Positions 33,450 to 41,415 are shown, counted from the first letter of the stretch. The stretch: 64,000 bases of DNA from JAGHKQ01 sp041920565 (GCA_041920565.1 JBHGXS010000047.1:62001-126000), one strand, 5' to 3'. Translations and numbers: made by a program. Notes: generated by a model from the letters alone, not told the origin.

Positions 33450-34406
33450 ATGAATGCAGCGCCCAAAATAAATAGAAAAGTAGAATTGCAAACTAAGGAT
33501 GTTTTAACATTACAAGAATTAAGCACGGCGGAAATGTACTCACTTATTGAATTAGGGATTCATTTAAAAAAGAAGCATTTGACGGGACAAAACTTTCCTT
33601 TGTTGCAAGGAAAAATATTAGGAATGATTTTTGATAAACATTCTACAAGAACCCGTATTTCGTTTGAAGCGGGAATGCTTCAGCTGGGCGGACACGGCAT
33701 GTTTTTGAGCGGAAAAGAATTGCAGCTTGGACGCGGGGAAACGATAGAAGATACAGCCAAAGTGATGTCACAATACGTAGACGCCATCATGATCCGTACG
33801 TTTGAGCATGGAAAAGTAGAGGAGTTGGCGAAACATGCGACGATCCCGATTATCAATGGATTGACAGATGATCATCATCCGTGTCAGGCCTTGGCGGATT
33901 TAATGACCATTTATGAAATGAAAGGTACGTTCAAGGGAGTAAAGCTGGCTTATGTCGGGGATGGAAACAATGTGTGTCATTCTTTGATGCTTGCGGCTGC
34001 CAAAGTCGGTTTGAATATTTCAGTTGCTTGTCCATCTGGTCACATGCCGAAGGAAGAAATCGTAGAAGAAGCAAAGCGGTCAGCTGTTTATGGGGCTTCT
34101 GTTGAAGTCTATGAAAATCCGATAGAAGCTGTCAAACAGGCGGATTTTATTTATAGTGATGTATGGGCGAGCATGGGGCAAGAAGAGGAACAAAAAGAAC
34201 GCCTGCAATTGTTTCAGTCTTATCAAGTAAATGAACAGCTTGTACAGTATGCGAAACAAAATTATCATTACCTTCATTGTTTGCCCGCTCATCGCGGGGA
34301 AGAAGTAACATCTGATATTATAGATGGTCCTCATTCCGTTGTATTCCAACAAGCCGGCAATCGTCTTCATATTCAAAAAGCGCTTCTTGCAAGCCTATTG
34401 GGGTAA
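33450..34406 (+). CDS. argF: Ornithine carbamoyltransferase
   Basis: 318 residues. Carbamoyl-phosphate motif STRTRISFE, HHPCQALADLMT, and the ornithine-binding HCLPAHRGEEV are all intact. It forms citrulline from ornithine and carbamoyl phosphate. It is separated from argD by 142 bp with an ARG-box-like site, so it may have its own promoter as well as read-through. argGH and carAB are not in the window. Confidence 0.95.
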   Translation: MNAAPKINRKVELQTKDVLTLQELSTAEMYSLIELGIHLKKKHLTGQNFPLLQGKILGMIFDKHSTRTRISFEAGMLQLGGHGMFLSGKELQLGRGETIEDTAKVMSQYVDAIMIRTFEHGKVEELAKHATIPIINGLTDDHHPCQALADLMTIYEMKGTFKGVKLAYVGDGNNVCHSLMLAAAKVGLNISVACPSGHMPKEEIVEEAKRSAVYGASVEVYENPIEAVKQADFIYSDVWASMGQEEEQKERLQLFQSYQVNEQLVQYAKQNYHYLHCLPAHRGEEVTSDIIDGPHSVVFQQAGNRLHIQKALLASLLG

Positions 34407-34410
34407 GAAA

Positions 34411-34436
34411 ACGCAGTCTTCGATTGAAGGCTGCGT
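34411..34436 (+). terminator. Terminator-like hairpin after argF
   Basis: 11-bp stem ACGCAGTCTTC / GAAGGCTGCGT (34411-34421 with 34426-34436), but the tail CTTGCTGTC is only weakly T-rich. Confidence 0.6.
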
Positions 34437-34704
34437 CTTGCTGTCTATATATTCACCGTAAGAATGTATCATATTTAAGCGAGAAGCTCCCGCTTCCAAG
34501 AGCGAACGCGAGTAAGTGGAGCAGGTTCATAGTAAAATAAACCAATTATAAGGGGAAAAATGAACTGAAAGCAGCATTCTATTCATGTTAGATGGTAGCT
34601 TTTCAGATGGTAATTTCACTTTGTTATTCTCTAATGATTGCATATACATTATAATAAATATATAGTGGATATACTGCTAAGGCTTTTATGGGAGAGATGG
34701 ACAA
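34437..34704. other. Intergenic region with an imperfect hairpin element
   Basis: No gene seen. About 34481-34527 contains GAGAAGCTCCCGCTTC followed by AAGTGGAGCAGGTTC, an imperfect inverted repeat that resembles subterminal structures of IS200/IS605-type or MITE remnants. A second inverted pair CTGAAAGC / GCTTTTCAG spans about 34565-34606. AT-rich sequence before the DUF2062 gene probably holds its promoter. Confidence 0.35.
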
Positions 34705-35247
34705 GTGAAGCGCACAAAAAAGAAGTACAATGTCTTTCAGCGTCTGGCACGGGCTTTTAAGCTAAATTTTTATAAACTGTATCGTTCGCCGGGAGGGGTC
34801 AAAAAGGTAGCATTGGGATTTGCAATTGGATTTGGGTTAGAAATGATTGTATTAGCAACCGCTTCTTTAATTTATATTTTGTTTTATCCGATTGTCCGTT
34901 TAGCCGGAGGGTCTCTTCCAGCAGCGATTATCGGAAACGTTGTTGGCAAGCTTACTTTTCTTCCCGTAGTTTTGTTACCGTTTGCACACGCACTCGGCAA
35001 ATTGATTTATCCAGTGAAAATAAAAGAAGGGCCGATGAATGAGCATTCGTTTATGGAGTTGTTTTCCGGCAATTTTGCAGTATTTAAAGATTTGCTGCAT
35101 AACGGGTTATATACATTAATTGGAATGTCTATATTTGGTGCATTGCTTGGAACCGCTTCCTATTTTATTGTCTATTATTTATACGAAAAACAAAGACAGC
35201 GCCGCCTGGAAAAACGCAGAGCGAAAATAGCGATTGTCAGAACATAG
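34705..35247 (+). CDS. DUF2062 membrane protein
   Basis: 180 residues, GTG start behind GGGAGAGATGG. A basic N-terminus (MKRTKKKYNVFQRLARAF) is followed by hydrophobic segments (VALGFAIGFGLEMIVLATASLIYILF; AAIIGNVVGKLTFLPVVLLPF; LYTLIGMSIFGALLGTASYFIVYYLY). GFAIGFG and the NP/NV-type loop between helices are typical of DUF2062. The C-terminus is strongly basic. Role unknown. Monocistronic, ending in a hairpin. Confidence 0.8.
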   Translation: MKRTKKKYNVFQRLARAFKLNFYKLYRSPGGVKKVALGFAIGFGLEMIVLATASLIYILFYPIVRLAGGSLPAAIIGNVVGKLTFLPVVLLPFAHALGKLIYPVKIKEGPMNEHSFMELFSGNFAVFKDLLHNGLYTLIGMSIFGALLGTASYFIVYYLYEKQRQRRLEKRRAKIAIVRT

Positions 35248-35249
35248 AG

Positions 35250-35283
35250 AGAAAGCAGTCTTCGGCAGAAGGCTGCTTTCTAA
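35250..35283 (+). terminator. Terminator-like hairpin after the DUF2062 gene
   Basis: 13-bp stem GAAAGCAGTCTTC / GAAGGCTGCTTTC (35251-35263 with 35268-35280). Tail TAATATGG is not T-rich. The core is shared with the hairpin after argF. Confidence 0.55.
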
Positions 35284-35362
35284 TATGGAAAATAGCCCAC
35301 TCCCACAGCTTGTATTGTGCATAATGTTTAGTATGGTTTGCTAATAAAGGAGCGTGTTCATT

Positions 35363-35539
35363 ATGATGTATTCGTATTGGAGAGGAATGGCATATTTTAT
35401 TCCGTATCCAGACAGTTGGGCCGTTAACCATTATTTTCGTAATGATGTATTTTTCAGACAATCCTTTCCCGTTGTAGAGCCGTATTTAATGACGGATCCA
35501 TATGCTAACAATTATTACGGGAACTATTACGAGTCATGA
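35363..35539 (+). CDS. Small Tyr/Asn-rich protein of unknown function
   Basis: 58 residues, about one fifth tyrosine, ending in NNYYGNYYES. No signal peptide or membrane helix is obvious. AAGGAG (35347-35352) is 10 bases before ATG 35363; an earlier in-frame GTG (35354) would abut the RBS. A terminator follows the stop. Composition resembles small spore-coat or structural peptides, but this is only a compositional hint. Confidence 0.6.
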   Translation: MMYSYWRGMAYFIPYPDSWAVNHYFRNDVFFRQSFPVVEPYLMTDPYANNYYGNYYES

Positions 35540-35540
35540 G

Positions 35541-35567
35541 AAAGGCTGCTTGCAAAAGCAGCTTTTA
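35541..35567. terminator. Bidirectional terminator
   Basis: 10-bp stem AAGGCTGCTT / AAGCAGCTTT with a 3-base loop, then TTATAA. It lies between the convergent small gene and marR-type gene. Confidence 0.75.
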
Positions 35568-36017
35568 TAATTCAGGATACAATTTTAAAAGAATGGACTT
35601 CATATTTTGCAAAGAGGCCGTCAAAGTTTCTAAATCATCTTGGGACAAAGTTAACAGCTGCTCTTTTAATTTTTCTGTAATGTATTGTTTATGTTGACGG
35701 ATGAATGATTGTCCCTGTTCAGTCAATACAATCAAAATAACCCGGCGGTCTTTTTCGCTGTAGCGTCTTTCAACATACCCTTCATCAATCAATTTATTAA
35801 GCAGCGGGGTCATATTCGGCCGGGAAATTGAAAGAAGATTTCCGATTTCAGATACTGTCAGCGTTCCGAATTCGTTTAAAAGCAACAGAACTTGTATATG
35901 GGAAAGCGGTATTAGTTTTGAGGAAACAGCTTCCCCTGGGAGCATAAACTTCCGCTGAAAAAACGGAACCAACGAAAGCATGTGCTCAACAATGGTTTCA
36001 AGCTCACGGCTGTTCAT
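35565..36017 (-). CDS. MarR-family transcriptional regulator
   Basis: 150 residues. Winged-helix DNA-binding core: LTVSEIGNLLSISRPNMTPLL (recognition helix), then the wing GYVERRYSEKDRRVILIVLTEQG. Flanking N- and C-terminal helices form the dimer interface. RBS AGGGGGCT. No cysteine in the sensing position of OhrR. The divergent partner is the UPF0145/CapA pair side only in the sense of lying upstream on the same strand, so the target is not evident. An extended -10 TGCTACAAT lies on the minus strand at 36050-36042. Confidence 0.9.
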   Translation of the reverse strand: MNSRELETIVEHMLSLVPFFQRKFMLPGEAVSSKLIPLSHIQVLLLLNEFGTLTVSEIGNLLSISRPNMTPLLNKLIDEGYVERRYSEKDRRVILIVLTEQGQSFIRQHKQYITEKLKEQLLTLSQDDLETLTASLQNMKSILLKLYPEL

Positions 36018-36144
36018 ACGAGAGCCCCCTTTCTTACCTTTATTGTAGCAAAAACTTTTCTCCCTTCAGTAAATGCAACGACATTGTTATGAAAATGTAA
36101 TAGTTACTTTAACATAGAAATTTTGTTTAAATTAAGAGGCGGAG

Positions 36145-36456
36145 TTACTCTGCAATTACAGCTGTTCCGTAAGCGATAAGTTCAAAGGTGCCTTGTCCCG
36201 CTGAAGATTGCAAGCGCATGCCGACAACAGCGTTAGCTCCTATTTTCTCTGCTTCTTGGATCATTCGTTCTATTGCCATTTTTTCTGAATCGCTTATCAT
36301 TTCTGTATATCCTTTTAACTCACCGCCTACCATTGATTTTAAGCCTGCCATAATATCTTTGCCGATGTTTCGGGATTGTACCACTTTTCCGCTTACATAT
36401 CCTTTTACCTCAATAATGTTTTTGCCAGCGATTTTATTCGTGGTTGCTGTAATCAT
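36145..36456 (-). CDS. YbjQ/UPF0145 family protein
   Basis: 103 residues. Family blocks: GKNIIEVKGYVSGKVVQSRNIGKD, MVGGELKGYTEM, EAEKIGANAVVGMRLQSS, with the typical AYGTAV end. Members form pentameric rings; role unknown, with proposed heavy-metal or stress links. The start overlaps the capA stop by 4 bp (ATGA), so it is translated with capA. Family assignment secure, function unknown. Confidence 0.88.
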   Translation of the reverse strand: MITATTNKIAGKNIIEVKGYVSGKVVQSRNIGKDIMAGLKSMVGGELKGYTEMISDSEKMAIERMIQEAEKIGANAVVGMRLQSSAGQGTFELIAYGTAVIAE

Positions 36457-37577
36457 TCAAATGCCTCCTTTACGATTTTTAAATCGGGAATAAACCGCTT
36501 CATATGCTGCACGGTTTGTTCGTATTTTTTATCAATGTCCGCATATTGTTCTTTTGTCACGGCATGGAGGGGAAGAACCATAAAACTCTCGTCATGATTC
36601 GAATAAGTAAAAGTAGGAAGAAACGACGGTTCTTCTAATTTAATAGCAGTTTTATTCCCTGTTTGTATTTTTTTTACTTTTATTCCCATAATTCCTCCTA
36701 TCCACGTTTCTTCTCTCCGCTGGCCCGCAAAAAAGTTCCCTAAAGAATAGATGACAAAGGTTTGATTGCCGTCCTTTCCATTTAGAAAGGCGGGCGGCTG
36801 CAATACATGTGGATGATGTCCGATCACGATATGAACTCCAAGGTCGGCCAACAATCGGCTCATTCTTTTCTGGCTTTCGTTTGGCATGGTCTCGTATTCA
36901 TTCCCGAAATGCATGGCAGCGATGACAACGTCAGAGGCCTGCTTTGCCTTTTCTACATCCCGTTTTATTTGTTCCTCATCAATGAGATTGACAAGGTAGT
37001 CTTTGCCTTTTGGGACAGGAATACCGTTTGTTCCGTATGTATAAGATAGAATAGAAAAAGTGATGCCGTTTTTTTCAATCAAACAAAGCTTATTTTGCTC
37101 TTGTTCCGATGCAAATGCCCCTGTGTGAGCTACCCCTAATTCGTTCCAATGGGCGATGGCATTTTGAAGAGCTATTTCTCCGCGGTCCAGCGCATGGTTG
37201 TTGGCAAGAGTCGCAACATCAAACCCGATATTTTTTAACGTATCCGCGATATCAAACGGGCTGTTGAACGCAGGATAAGAAGACAATCCAATTTCGGTGC
37301 CGCCTGTTACAGATTCTTGATTCACTAACGCGAGGTCTGCATTTTGAATATAAGACTTTACTTTAGAAAACATAGGAGAAAAATCAAAACGATCCACATC
37401 AATGCGGGCATCGTTATAAATACGGTCATGAATCAGCACATCTCCTGCAGCAACAAGCCGGACAACTGTTTCTTGAGAAGGAACCTCAGAAGTGATTTGG
37501 ATTTGTACTTGATAGGAAAATAAAAAAATACAGAATAAAGAAAATAACGAGATGATATATAAAATTGGTTTTTTCAT
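36453..37577 (-). CDS. CapA-family metallophosphatase-like protein (poly-gamma-glutamate capsule synthesis related), membrane-anchored
   Basis: 374 residues. N-terminal hydrophobic anchor (ILYIISLFSLFCIFLFSY), then a PGA_cap calcineurin-like domain: AAGDVLIHDRIYND, LVNQESVTGG, ATLANNHALDRG, AAMHFGNEYE, VIGHHPHVLQPPAFL. Start: ATG 37577 has AAGGAG 7 bases upstream; the frame continues 10 codons further but without a site. CapA takes part in poly-gamma-glutamate or other wall polymer handling. No capB/capC genes are nearby, so true capsule synthesis is doubtful. It is the first gene of a pair with ybjQ. Confidence 0.85.
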   Translation of the reverse strand: MKKPILYIISLFSLFCIFLFSYQVQIQITSEVPSQETVVRLVAAGDVLIHDRIYNDARIDVDRFDFSPMFSKVKSYIQNADLALVNQESVTGGTEIGLSSYPAFNSPFDIADTLKNIGFDVATLANNHALDRGEIALQNAIAHWNELGVAHTGAFASEQEQNKLCLIEKNGITFSILSYTYGTNGIPVPKGKDYLVNLIDEEQIKRDVEKAKQASDVVIAAMHFGNEYETMPNESQKRMSRLLADLGVHIVIGHHPHVLQPPAFLNGKDGNQTFVIYSLGNFFAGQRREETWIGGIMGIKVKKIQTGNKTAIKLEEPSFLPTFTYSNHDESFMVLPLHAVTKEQYADIDKKYEQTVQHMKRFIPDLKIVKEAFE

Positions 37578-37699
37578 ACATGGCTCCTTCCATTTTATTC
37601 TTAGCATTCACTTTTTGAGATATGATGTAATAAAGAAGGTGATACAGAGGTCTAGATATGTTTATATAGAGAATCTGTAATAAAGAATACAAGGAAGTT

Positions 37700-37915
37700 G
37701 TGGAGGTAAGGCGTGAATTTTTCACATACAAGGATATTCTGTTTTACTTTGGATTAGGTTTGGAATATATTCTCTTATAGAAGTATGCTCTTTTTTAAAA
37801 AATAAAAAACGCGTGGAACAAAGATTGGCAAAAGATCTGGAAGTATTAATGAAGAACGGAAAAGAAGAGAATATAAAAAATCCACTTGGCAAAAGTGGAT
37901 TTTTTATGCTTTGAA
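37700..37915 (+). pseudogene. Frameshifted small membrane-protein gene
   Basis: A first frame reads KDILFYFGLGL up to about 37763 and a second frame continues IYSLIEVCSFLKNKKRVEQ then LAKDLEVLMKNGKEEN to TGA 37913-37915. One missing G in GGTTTGGAATAT (about 37761-37768) would restore a continuous protein with a hydrophobic N-terminus and a charged tail. The start is unclear (GTG 37700 shown). A terminator overlaps the 3' end. It could be a true frameshift or a sequencing error in a G run. Confidence 0.4.
37878..37906. terminator. Bidirectional terminator
   Basis: 11-bp stem AAAATCCACTT / AAGTGGATTTT (37878-37888 with 37894-37904) then TT. It lies between the frameshifted gene and the convergent SGNH hydrolase. 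Confidence 0.85.
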
Positions 37916-38680
37916 AGAAAGCAGCAGTTTGACAAACGAATCGGCAATGCGTGCATATCCTTTGTCATTTGGATGTACCTTATCGTACAGCAGCTTATCT
38001 GTTTCATCTTGAAGCAACTTCTGTACCGGCAGAACAACGGCTGGTTCATGCTCTTTTGCCAAGGTGTATACAGTCTTATTCCAACGGTCAATGAACACAC
38101 TTGCATAGGAAGCGACGGAATCTTCAAGCTTTAACGGATTGTAAAGCTCCGATAGAACGATGACGGCATGTTCGTTATGAGAACGAATCATTGCTAAAAT
38201 TTGTTCCATGTCTTTCTGGTAATTCTTTTTCTCATCGTTCACCGCATTCAGCGCTTCTAATATCCCCATGTTTTTATTCAGCCGCAGCAAGTTGTTCCCG
38301 CCGATACTGATTGTAATGATATCTGCTTTTTCAATTTTTTGTTGAATTTCTTCTGATTCTAACATATATAATAATCCGTCTGTCATTAAGCCGTTAACAG
38401 CGACGTTGTCAACATAAACCTCTTTTTTCGTCTTCTCCTGCAATTCGTGAGAAGCAATTCCGGCATATCCGCCTTGCTGTGAACCATATCCTTTTGCCAA
38501 TGAATCTCCCAGTACAAGGTGATACAGCTGTTGGTGTTCAACCGTATCAATCCATTGCGGTCTTGCTGCGGCTTCCTTTTCCTTCGGTACAGGTTTTGAA
38601 AAAGGATACAAGTCTATGACATAAGATAAGCTGATGCAAAACAGGATAACTAAGCTGACAAGTAAGGATGCTTTTTTCAT
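37904..38680 (-). CDS. SGNH/GDSL hydrolase, exported or membrane-anchored
   Basis: 258 residues. N-terminal signal anchor (ASLLVSLVILFCISLSYVI), then block I LVLGDSLAKGYG with nucleophile Ser60, block III-like ISIGGNNLL (Asn in oxyanion hole), and C-terminal block V DKVHPNDKG (catalytic Asp/His). Start: ATG 38680 preceded by AAGGAGGATG; the frame extends 33 codons upstream without a site. Likely an extracytoplasmic esterase, perhaps a lipase or deacetylase on wall polymers; substrate unknown. It lies between capA and sortase genes, an envelope-related neighbourhood. Confidence 0.9.
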   Translation of the reverse strand: MKKASLLVSLVILFCISLSYVIDLYPFSKPVPKEKEAAARPQWIDTVEHQQLYHLVLGDSLAKGYGSQQGGYAGIASHELQEKTKKEVYVDNVAVNGLMTDGLLYMLESEEIQQKIEKADIITISIGGNNLLRLNKNMGILEALNAVNDEKKNYQKDMEQILAMIRSHNEHAVIVLSELYNPLKLEDSVASYASVFIDRWNKTVYTLAKEHEPAVVLPVQKLLQDETDKLLYDKVHPNDKGYARIADSFVKLLLSFKA

Positions 38681-38978
38681 GCTTTCATCCTCCTTTTTCT
38701 GCAAAATTCGATTATAAATGATTATTGTATCATATTCTGCTGAGGAAGCAATGGAAACGCATGATGCAATATCCTTCATTAACAGCTTTAAAAACAGAAA
38801 ATTTATAATATTTTATATTTTTGCTGCTGATAAGATAGATATCAGACAAGGTCATATTCTCATATAATGTTGGCAATAAGGGACATGAGTTTCTACCTGG
38901 TAACCGTAAATTGCTAGACTGTTTCTCTGCACTTTTTTGTAGTAGGATAAAAGAAACGGTTTCTCAGGGGGCAATCAA

Positions 38979-39620
38979 ATGAGGAAAGTAATTGCGATTC
39001 TTTTGTTTGTAACAGGCATCGTTCTCGTCAGCATAAGCGGATGGCAGCTTTGGGATACAAAGCAAAAGCAATCCAAGTCTATGAAGACCGCTGAGAAAAT
39101 ATTGGAAGTATCAAAAGAAAAGAAGATTTCTCGCGAGAAGTTCCAGCCAAAAAAAAATGAAACAATTGGAGTTCTTCGTATTCCGAAAATCGATGCAAAT
39201 CTTCCTATTGTAGAAGGAACGGACCCGGAAGATTTGAAAAAGGGGGTCGGTCATTATACCTCCACAGTGTTTCCGGGAGATCAGGATCAAATTTTACTGT
39301 CGGGTCATCGTGATACAGTATTTCGGCGCTTTGGAGAATTAAAACAGGGAGACCGTTTTATCGTAGAGCTTCCGTACGGAACGTTTGAGTATGAAATGAA
39401 GGATTTCAAAATTGTGAAGGCAGACGATACAACCATTATTCGTTCTACAAAACCGAATGAAGTATTAACTTTATCTACGTGCTATCCGTTTCGATATGTC
39501 GGCTCTGCTCCGGACCGTTATATTATTTATGCTTATCCTGTTCAAAATACAGACAAACAGTCCTCAATTATGGATAAAGTAAACACAAGCAAGAAGAAAA
39601 ATGAACAATTGATACAATAA
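38979..39620 (+). CDS. srtD: Class D sortase
   Basis: 213 residues. N-terminal membrane anchor (residues 4-22, VIAILLFVTGIVLVSIS), then the sortase barrel from about residue 60 (IGVLRIPKIDANLPIVEG). Catalytic triad: His110 (LSGHRDT), Cys168 (LSTCYPF) and Arg180 (SAPDRY). The TLSTC form and small size place it in class D. It would anchor proteins with LPxTx-type signals to peptidoglycan. No LPxTG-like substrate gene is in the window. A TATAAT (38863-38868) with a weak -35, and an AGAAACGGTTTCT palindrome (38952-38964), lie upstream. Confidence 0.92.
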   Translation: MRKVIAILLFVTGIVLVSISGWQLWDTKQKQSKSMKTAEKILEVSKEKKISREKFQPKKNETIGVLRIPKIDANLPIVEGTDPEDLKKGVGHYTSTVFPGDQDQILLSGHRDTVFRRFGELKQGDRFIVELPYGTFEYEMKDFKIVKADDTTIIRSTKPNEVLTLSTCYPFRYVGSAPDRYIIYAYPVQNTDKQSSIMDKVNTSKKKNEQLIQ

Positions 39621-39660
39621 AACCACTCGCTGCATATAAACAACGAGTGGTTGTGCATTT
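39619..39660. terminator. Hairpin between the sortase gene and nhaC
   Basis: 9-bp stem AACCACTCG / CGAGTGGTT (39621-39629 with 39644-39652), 14-base loop; the convergent position supports termination, but the T tail is short on both sides. Confidence 0.5.
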
Positions 39661-41044
39661 AAGCCGCTTCTTTTTTCTGTTTGGCAGCTTTTGAAATGCC
39701 GATTCCTGTAAAACCGAAGAACATAGTGATAATCGGGCACAGCAAGCAAAAGAAAGTAAATGGAATGTATTCCATTGCAGGAACGCCAAGCACGCCGGAT
39801 AAAAAGACGCCGCTTACGCCCCAAGGAATGAGAGGATTTACTACTGTTCCTGCATCTTCCAATACACGAGATAAGTTTTTGCGCTGCAGTCCTAATTTAT
39901 CAAACGATTCTCCAAAGGCACGCCCTGTCAAAATGATGGATAGGTATTGTTCTCCAAGCAAGATATTAATGCCGATTGCTGTTAGGGCTGTTGAGCTGAT
40001 TAACCGTCCTGTTGTCCGAACGAATTGAGAAATCGCTTGGACAAGCTGTTCAATGATGCCGAACTCGTATAATAAGCCACCCATTCCAAGGGAAAGCAAA
40101 ATAAGCGAAACGGACCACATCATGCTTTGGATGCCGCCGCGTGTAAGCAAGCTGTCAATCTCTTTCACTCCTGTATCCGTTTTGAAGCCGTCTTGCATAA
40201 TGGATACCAAGCTTTGGACCGTTGTATCAGGCTGAAAGACGAGTATAAGAACTACTCCTGATACAATACCAGCAAGAAGAGTTGGAATGGCTGGAACTCT
40301 CTTTATAGCAAGAACAAGAACCAAAGCAACCGGAAGCAACGTTGCCCAGGAAATCGTTGTATGTTTCTCCAAAGCTGACTGGAACGCATGCAAGTTTGCA
40401 TCGCCGTTAGTGTGATGACCGAAAATGATAAATAATACGAACGAAATAATAAATGCTGGAACCGTTGTCCAAAGCATGTTTCGAATATGCTCAAACATGT
40501 CTACTCCTGAAACGGCAGGAGCTAAGTTCGTTGTATCAGATAAAGGAGACATTTTATCACCGAAAAATGCTCCGGAAACAATTGCCCCGGCTATAAGAGG
40601 AAGCTCGTAACCAAGGGCGCTGCCCATTCCGATAAATGCCAGACCCACTGTCGCTGCGGTTGTAAAGGCACTTCCAATACTGGTTCCGACGATTGCACAG
40701 ACAACAAATACAGTTGCCAAGAAAAATTTCTGTGAGACAATAGTAAAGCCGAACACCATCATTGTAGGAATGGTGCCTGATGCCATCCAAATGCTGATCA
40801 GCACTCCGACAAGAATAAAAATAAAGATGGATGGAATGCCGGGCGAAATACCTTCACGCATTCCTTTTTCAACAACGTCCCAAGAAACGCGTTTCCAAAA
40901 AGAAAATCCGATAAGAAGCATAAAGCCGAGCAAAATCGGGATGTGAGGCGGTGCTTGCAGACCGATGATAAAGGATCCGATTAAAAATAAAATAGCTGTT
41001 GTTACGATTAGCGATTCTGTTCTTGATGCAATTGGTTGTTTCAT
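39659..41044 (-). CDS. NhaC-family transporter, probable tyrosine transporter
   Basis: 461 residues with about 11-12 hydrophobic segments; NhaC features include FLIGSFIIGLQAPPHIPILLGF, GAFFGDKMSPLSDTTNLAP and NPLIPWGVSGVFLSG. The annotation would normally be Na+/H+ antiporter. However, its leader is a T-box with a UAC (Tyr) specifier, so the likely substrate is tyrosine, as proposed for T-box-controlled NhaC proteins. Start: ATG 41044 with TGGAGG 9 bases upstream; the frame continues 34 codons further, but that part overlaps a separate 23-codon ORF in another frame. Ends near a hairpin shared with the sortase gene. Confidence 0.88.
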   Translation of the reverse strand: MKQPIASRTESLIVTTAILFLIGSFIIGLQAPPHIPILLGFMLLIGFSFWKRVSWDVVEKGMREGISPGIPSIFIFILVGVLISIWMASGTIPTMMVFGFTIVSQKFFLATVFVVCAIVGTSIGSAFTTAATVGLAFIGMGSALGYELPLIAGAIVSGAFFGDKMSPLSDTTNLAPAVSGVDMFEHIRNMLWTTVPAFIISFVLFIIFGHHTNGDANLHAFQSALEKHTTISWATLLPVALVLVLAIKRVPAIPTLLAGIVSGVVLILVFQPDTTVQSLVSIMQDGFKTDTGVKEIDSLLTRGGIQSMMWSVSLILLSLGMGGLLYEFGIIEQLVQAISQFVRTTGRLISSTALTAIGINILLGEQYLSIILTGRAFGESFDKLGLQRKNLSRVLEDAGTVVNPLIPWGVSGVFLSGVLGVPAMEYIPFTFFCLLCPIITMFFGFTGIGISKAAKQKKEAA

Positions 41045-41067
41045 TGTATTTTCCTCCATTTTTTGTT

Positions 41068-41139
41068 TTACGTTTTCCATAGTTGAAGAAGTGTGCTGCA
41101 ATATCGCGCGATTCCTCCGTAAGCATGAAATTTCATCAT
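41068..41139 (-). CDS. 23-codon ORF between the T-box terminator and nhaC
   Basis: On the minus strand ATG 41139 follows GGGGG (41152-41148) at 8-base spacing, better placed than the ATG at 41146 in the nhaC frame. The peptide begins MMKFHAYGGIARYC and ends LLQLWKT before TAA 41070-41068, 23 bases ahead of the nhaC ATG. It contains two tyrosines, a tryptophan and a cysteine. It might be a leader peptide that tunes nhaC translation or a small protein in its own right. No family recognised. Confidence 0.45.
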   Translation of the reverse strand: MMKFHAYGGIARYCSTLLQLWKT

Positions 41140-41163
41140 GGCTCATTCCCCCTTGTCAATTAA

Positions 41164-41415
41164 AAAACGCCCCTGCAAAACTGCAGGGACGTAAAATACG
41201 CGGTACCACCCTCGCTTGCAAAGCATAAGCTTTGCCGCTTGATTAGAATAACGGAACATCCGTCTTTCACTACTAGGCAGCTGCCGTTCGCAAAAGAAGC
41301 TCGAGGGTGTATTTCACGTTTATGTCTGTACTGATTCGCACCAGTCATCAGCTCTCTGAAAACAAAAACATAAACGCTACTGTATCCTGTCATTGCCGAT
41401 CCATATATTTGATAG
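41164..41415 (-). ncRNA. T-box riboswitch, predicted tyrosine-specific
   Basis: On the minus strand the T-box sequence GGGTGGTACCGCG is at 41211-41199, followed by a terminator stem (41191-41182 with 41177-41168) and a T run. Stem I pairs CGTTTATGT with ACATAAACG; the specifier loop reads GAAATACACC, with UAC (Tyr) at 41311-41309. The variable base of UGGN is U, which would pair with A73 of tRNA-Tyr. Uncharged tRNA-Tyr would favour the antiterminator and switch on the 23-codon ORF and nhaC. Confidence 0.9.

Noticed and set aside
36453..37577. Poly-gamma-glutamate capsule locus
   Set aside because: CapA-type protein is present, but capB, capC and capE-like genes are absent, so a capsule operon is not supported.
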